Below are positions 60,253 through 64,000 of a DNA stretch of 64,000 bases, piece by piece (positions within the stretch are counted from its first letter, which is position 1; every line of letters begins with the position of its first letter). The position numbers and the translations under genes were made by a program. The notes under the pieces are model-generated. The model was not told the DNA's origin. It ran no database searches and saw nothing but the letters and a program-made list of their open reading frames with translations. The stretch comes from Paenilisteria newyorkensis (GTDB taxonomy: Bacteria; Bacillota; Bacilli; Lactobacillales; Listeriaceae), in contig NZ_JNFB01000044.1 in the NCBI RefSeq assembly GCF_000766145.1, positions 114,267-178,266 on the forward strand. The letters are read 5' to 3'.

Positions 60253-61383
60253 TCATATCCTTTCGAAAAGTAATTCATAAGCTTGCAATAATTTTTTTTC
60301 CTCATGTTGCCAATTAAATCGAGAAACATGCACATTCCGACCATTTTCCATATAATTAACGTAGATTTGGGATTTGTTCAAAAGAATCTCAATAGCATCC
60401 ACAACTTCTGATATATCCTTGACATCCGCTGGAATCCCGCTTCCACTATCCATCATTAGCTTCCGCCAAAGTGGGAAATCAGAGGCTACATACGGTAATC
60501 CAAACGACATATATTCAAAAAGCTTCGTTGGCAATGATTTCAAGTAATTTGGTTCTGAGTGTAGCAGAGCAAGTCCAATATCCGACTTTTCGTAATATTG
60601 GTTAAGCGTGTCTAAATCCAGCCGTCCTTTTAATCTTACATAGTTTCCTAGCTCATGTTTTTTCAAATACTCCGCGCTCCATTCACGCAGTCGTTCTGGA
60701 ACTCGGCCAATAATCAGCATTTGAAAAACATGGCCTCGTTCTTTCAACATGCTGGAAACTTCCAACATCTCTTTAAAACCACGAATTTCATGTATAGCTC
60801 CTGCATAAACCAGCGTTGTTACATCAAATTTACTGCTAGAATCTAGTTCTTCCTTCAAAAATGGATAGTTCAGAACGTCTTCCTTATACGTTGTAATATC
60901 CAGATAGTGCTCTTTATAATATTCTTCCGCAAACAATATTGTATCAACCTGTGCTAATCGTTTTTTTTCATATTTAGCAATACTTTTAATACACCATTTT
61001 GGTACTGGAACCCCTTTTATTCGCTTACTTTTCAGTGCAGATGGAAAATCCTCATGCATATCAAAAATAAGTTTTGCTCGCGATACTTTTTGTATATGTG
61101 GCACTAAAAATAACAACTCTGGGTCATGTAAATGTATAGCATCTGGCTGTTTCCGCTTCACTTCCTGCAAAAAATATCGCCAAGTTAAGAACCGATTTGC
61201 CAAACTCCTTCTCGGCAGTAACGTTACTGTCAAATGAGGGAAATCAGGCAGTGTATCGTCCCTTCCCCCAACCGCGTAATAATCCACCAGATACCCAGCA
61301 TTAATCAAGGTCAACACTTCTTTATAATAAATTCGCGAGTCATTCCAAGGATGAACCGAGCTTAACACGATGATTTGTTTCAT
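60253..61383 (-). CDS. Glycosyltransferase family 4
   Basis: 376 residues: VLSSVHPWNDSRIYYKEVLT, LHDPELLFLVPHIQ, LVYAGAIHEIRGFKEMLEVS, and LPTKLFEYMSFGLPYVASDF, the GT4 pattern. Ends just before the next glycosyltransferase start. Its start overlaps the polymerase gene by about 44 bases, a large but plausible overlap. Confidence 0.9.
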   Translation of the reverse strand: MKQIIVLSSVHPWNDSRIYYKEVLTLINAGYLVDYYAVGGRDDTLPDFPHLTVTLLPRRSLANRFLTWRYFLQEVKRKQPDAIHLHDPELLFLVPHIQKVSRAKLIFDMHEDFPSALKSKRIKGVPVPKWCIKSIAKYEKKRLAQVDTILFAEEYYKEHYLDITTYKEDVLNYPFLKEELDSSSKFDVTTLVYAGAIHEIRGFKEMLEVSSMLKERGHVFQMLIIGRVPERLREWSAEYLKKHELGNYVRLKGRLDLDTLNQYYEKSDIGLALLHSEPNYLKSLPTKLFEYMSFGLPYVASDFPLWRKLMMDSGSGIPADVKDISEVVDAIEILLNKSQIYVNYMENGRNVHVSRFNWQHEEKKLLQAYELLFERI

Positions 61384-62665
61384 ATAATGGATCTACCTTC
61401 CTCTCTGATTTCAAGAAATAGTTGATGATAAAAGCAATGACTATACCATGAGTTAGTAAACTTGTAATCAAGGACGTATCGACTAAGCTCCAAGCTGGCA
61501 TTGCAATCAGCGCCGCACTCACAACAAAGTTCCGATTCGCCGAGATACTATCGTATACATACAAAATACCGACGAGCAATACAGTAAAGCCAATAATCCC
61601 CGCATATCCAAAGTTTGCAAAACCGTCTGCCCATAGATTCGCATTCGCCGCCAAGCCAACACGTTCGAAATAATGCTCACCAATCAAAAACGGTGGCAAT
61701 TTATCATACGGGTAATTAAAAAATGGTCCCAAAACACTGTGCGACAGATGCACTTGCGGATTCACAGAAAAGAAATCGAAGTAATAGCTAAGCAAAAGTC
61801 CAGGTGTGATTAACATCCGACGAATAAATAAGGAGGTGTACTCTGAGCTATTCATCATGAGGTCCAGTCCCATTGTCAGAAATACCAGAGCTGTAATCCC
61901 ATACACAAAATGCAAGACAAAATTACGACCACTCTTTCGCAAACAGAAGATGATGACGAGAATAAACACACTGGATAAGGCGACACTTTTTTGTCCAGTG
62001 ATAGAGAAAATGAAGAGTTGCCCAAACACACCTATAAAAATAAGTAGCTTGTTTTTATTCACAAAACCAAGTGCTAAGAGTAGCGCATTCACAATTTTTG
62101 ACTGCCAATTCATCGCATATCCCGATACCCGGTTCACTTGGTCACGATATGCTTCCCGCAAATCATACACATCATCTACTTGTGAGAAATTGAAATGAAT
62201 TCCAAATGTCTGAACGATAATTCCCCATAAAGAAAGCGAGAATAAAGCAATCAATAACATCATTACCTTTGCCTTCATTTTTGTATAGTAGACAGGGATT
62301 AACTTGAAATACCCTGTCATATAAAGCAATGCCATACAGAACAACAAAACATATTTTAGTGTGATAATCTCGTCGAAGTTGTCTATTCTCACATAATCTG
62401 GAACAATCATTGCCGGGATGTAGACCATCATATACAGAATCCAGTAGACTATACGTGAAGGCCGATAAGCATGTGTATTCGACCATAAAATCGGAATAAA
62501 CACGAATACAATCGACACAAACTGCTCCAACGTACTTGGATGAAGATTAATAAATCCAAAATAGGAAAAGGCTGGGGAGATAAAATCTGTATAAGCTAAT
62601 TTCAAGCCATATACGTAAAGCGCTATACCTATAATCAATAAAATTTTATTCCATTTGATTTGCAT
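61340..62665 (-). CDS. Wzy-like polysaccharide polymerase
   Basis: 441 residues, almost all hydrophobic, with about 11-12 membrane helices and one longer extracellular loop in the C-terminal half (SVNPQVHLSHSVLGPFFNYP), typical of O-antigen/capsule polymerases. Sequence families of Wzy are too divergent for finer assignment. ATG follows AAAGGATACG inside the flippase end. Confidence 0.82.
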   Translation of the reverse strand: MQIKWNKILLIIGIALYVYGLKLAYTDFISPAFSYFGFINLHPSTLEQFVSIVFVFIPILWSNTHAYRPSRIVYWILYMMVYIPAMIVPDYVRIDNFDEIITLKYVLLFCMALLYMTGYFKLIPVYYTKMKAKVMMLLIALFSLSLWGIIVQTFGIHFNFSQVDDVYDLREAYRDQVNRVSGYAMNWQSKIVNALLLALGFVNKNKLLIFIGVFGQLFIFSITGQKSVALSSVFILVIIFCLRKSGRNFVLHFVYGITALVFLTMGLDLMMNSSEYTSLFIRRMLITPGLLLSYYFDFFSVNPQVHLSHSVLGPFFNYPYDKLPPFLIGEHYFERVGLAANANLWADGFANFGYAGIIGFTVLLVGILYVYDSISANRNFVVSAALIAMPAWSLVDTSLITSLLTHGIVIAFIINYFLKSERKVDPLYETNHRVKLGSSLE

Positions 62666-63920
62666 ATATCGTATCCTTTCGCTTCATCCCCCAGTTACCA
62701 AGTAAAACTAGCAGAGTATAACTCACCGTCATCGTGATACTGAAAAAAAGAACCGCGACAGTCATACCCCATTGAAAATGATAAATCAAGAAAAATCCAG
62801 CGAGTAATAATAGGAATCGCGAACTATCCCATAATAATTGCAACCCTTGATTTCCGGTAACATACAATATTTGTGACACAGGTAGGACAACCAATTGGAC
62901 AAAAAACATCGGCGTCAGTATTTGTGCATACACACCCGCCATCTCCCAACTTGCCCCAAATAACCACGTAAAAAGCATAGGAGACACCATGGCAAACAAA
63001 CCCATCGGCAGAAGAAAAATAAGAAACAGTCGGCTTGTTAATTTCCAATACAATTTTTTCAGTCGCTCTGTGTTCTCTCGTTGTAGCTCACTCGCTTTGC
63101 CGTAAAACACTTGTCCGACCGCCGTTGTAATCATCGCGATTGGAATTCCTACCATCCTTTGCGTTAATGAAAATTGTCCACTCGCTGCAACTCCAAATAA
63201 AACAACAAATAATAACGTTGGTAACTGTATCGCTATATTATTTAGCAACAGAGAGGGCGTTCCTAAAAGCGGGAAATTGCGGTACTTTTTGATTAACAAT
63301 AACCACTTACCTCGTTGCCACGAAAGTCCTTCTTCTTTCACAAATCGAACAAATAAGTTCATCGAGCCCGCCATACGTCCTAATAAATCACCAGTGATCA
63401 GTCCAACTCCCGTCTTTGTTATCGCACCTGCCAAGCTGATTTGTGCTACACCATTCACACCACTCTGCGATATTTTTGCGACAGAAATTGGTCCATACTG
63501 ATTATTTCGGATCGCCCAATAGCTCAAAGTTTGCTGTATACTGGCTGCAAATACACCAAGCCCAAATAAAATTGGCACAGCGTACGAAACCGATACATCC
63601 ATCCACCTAAACACTGACCACCCAGTTACTACGTATAAAATCAAACCGCTCAAAAACCAGACAAGCGAAATCCCAATGCTTAACAACACAATATGACGGA
63701 CATTATCCCTATCTTTCTCCATTGGAATTGCCTTCTCATACGCAAATGCGGAAATCACTAAGAATATTCCTAACAAACTTGTATACGTCCCGAATATCCC
63801 AAAATCTGCTGGTGTAAAAATCCGTGTCAAAATAGGCGATACCCCAACTAAGATAAGTTGAGCCACGACATTCCCAGAAAATACTTTTGTCAAATTTTTC
63901 AAAAAGGAAGACTGGAACAT
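62646..63920 (-). CDS. Wzx-like polysaccharide flippase
   Basis: 424 residues with about 12 membrane helices of the MATE/MOP-like polysaccharide export family (FLKNLTKVFSGNVVAQLILV; ILTRIFTPADFGIFGTYTSL). It moves the undecaprenyl-linked repeat unit across the membrane. Overlaps the polymerase gene by 20 bases; starts three bases after the upstream gene stops. Confidence 0.9.
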   Translation of the reverse strand: MFQSSFLKNLTKVFSGNVVAQLILVGVSPILTRIFTPADFGIFGTYTSLLGIFLVISAFAYEKAIPMEKDRDNVRHIVLLSIGISLVWFLSGLILYVVTGWSVFRWMDVSVSYAVPILFGLGVFAASIQQTLSYWAIRNNQYGPISVAKISQSGVNGVAQISLAGAITKTGVGLITGDLLGRMAGSMNLFVRFVKEEGLSWQRGKWLLLIKKYRNFPLLGTPSLLLNNIAIQLPTLLFVVLFGVAASGQFSLTQRMVGIPIAMITTAVGQVFYGKASELQRENTERLKKLYWKLTSRLFLIFLLPMGLFAMVSPMLFTWLFGASWEMAGVYAQILTPMFFVQLVVLPVSQILYVTGNQGLQLLWDSSRFLLLLAGFFLIYHFQWGMTVAVLFFSITMTVSYTLLVLLGNWGMKRKDTIYANQME

Positions 63921-63922
63921 TC

Positions 63923-64000
63923 TTATTGCATCATCGCAGTACGCTCTGGCAACCCAGAACCGATACGAAAGACTTTCTCGCTATTTTCCCCTTGAAACAT
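63923..64000 (-). CDS. C-terminal end of an upstream polysaccharide-cluster gene (partial)
   Basis: The last 25 codons of a frame that runs off the right edge, ending GSGLPERTAMMQ then TAA, with the flippase gene beginning right after. Too short to identify; position suggests another polysaccharide synthesis gene. Confidence 0.55.
   Translation of the reverse strand: MFQGENSEKVFRIGSGLPERTAMMQ

Overview
The window looks like a chromosome segment of a low-to-mid GC Firmicute of the family Listeriaceae, most likely a Listeria species outside the L. monocytogenes group. This rests on gene order and protein content: glmU-prs, a tandem spoVG pair, an lmo0193-0195-like efflux set, purR-ispE-veg-rsmA-rnmV-yabE-tatD-metG, abrB, and rsmI-yazA-yabB-yabA-ricT-holB all run in the order known from Bacillus and Listeria, and LPXTG wall proteins are present. 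The species cannot be fixed from the sequence alone. No rRNA, tRNA, CRISPR array or transposase was seen.

Layout. 1-5 kb: surface proteins (the end of an unrecognised secreted protein, a two-repeat LPKTG protein, a DUF916-type membrane-anchored protein), with a small holin-like toxin and an apparent convergent antisense RNA between them. 5-12 kb: a sugar-utilisation locus with a LacI-type repressor, a GH3 beta-glucosidase and a divergent sugar ABC importer; the shared promoter region carries a consensus cre site and two identical 10-bp operator palindromes. 12-15 kb: a glycosyltransferase, a PadR/HAAS regulatory pair and an ACT-domain protein. 15.5-23 kb: the essential WalRK cell-wall two-component operon with yycH, yycI, yycJ and htrA. 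23-46 kb: the conserved housekeeping block, transcribed almost entirely leftward. 46-55 kb: a phosphatase-like protein and a purine/allantoin island (NCS1 permease, allantoinase, ureidoglycine-glyoxylate aminotransferase, PucR regulator) that also holds a second PadR/HAAS pair and a broken Fic gene. 55-64 kb: a VWA/LPXTG wall protein, then a leftward Wzx/Wzy-type polysaccharide cluster that runs off the window end.

The most unusual structure is a family of dispersed intergenic elements (copies at about 9.7, 15.3, 25.7, 33.05 and 41.3 kb). The better copies share imperfect terminal inverted repeats and a core whose predicted hairpins are kept by compensatory base changes between copies, which is what a selected RNA fold would leave. 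One full copy lies inside the sugar ABC operon, between the binding-protein and permease genes. I did not recognise this family.

Other points: prs is followed by its terminator and then directly by the wal operon, so the site that holds the prfA virulence cluster in L. monocytogenes has no virulence genes here. Two tandem consensus promoters at 26.76-26.84 kb point into an AT-rich stretch without an ORF, suggesting a small RNA. The allantoin set lacks allantoate amidohydrolase within the window.
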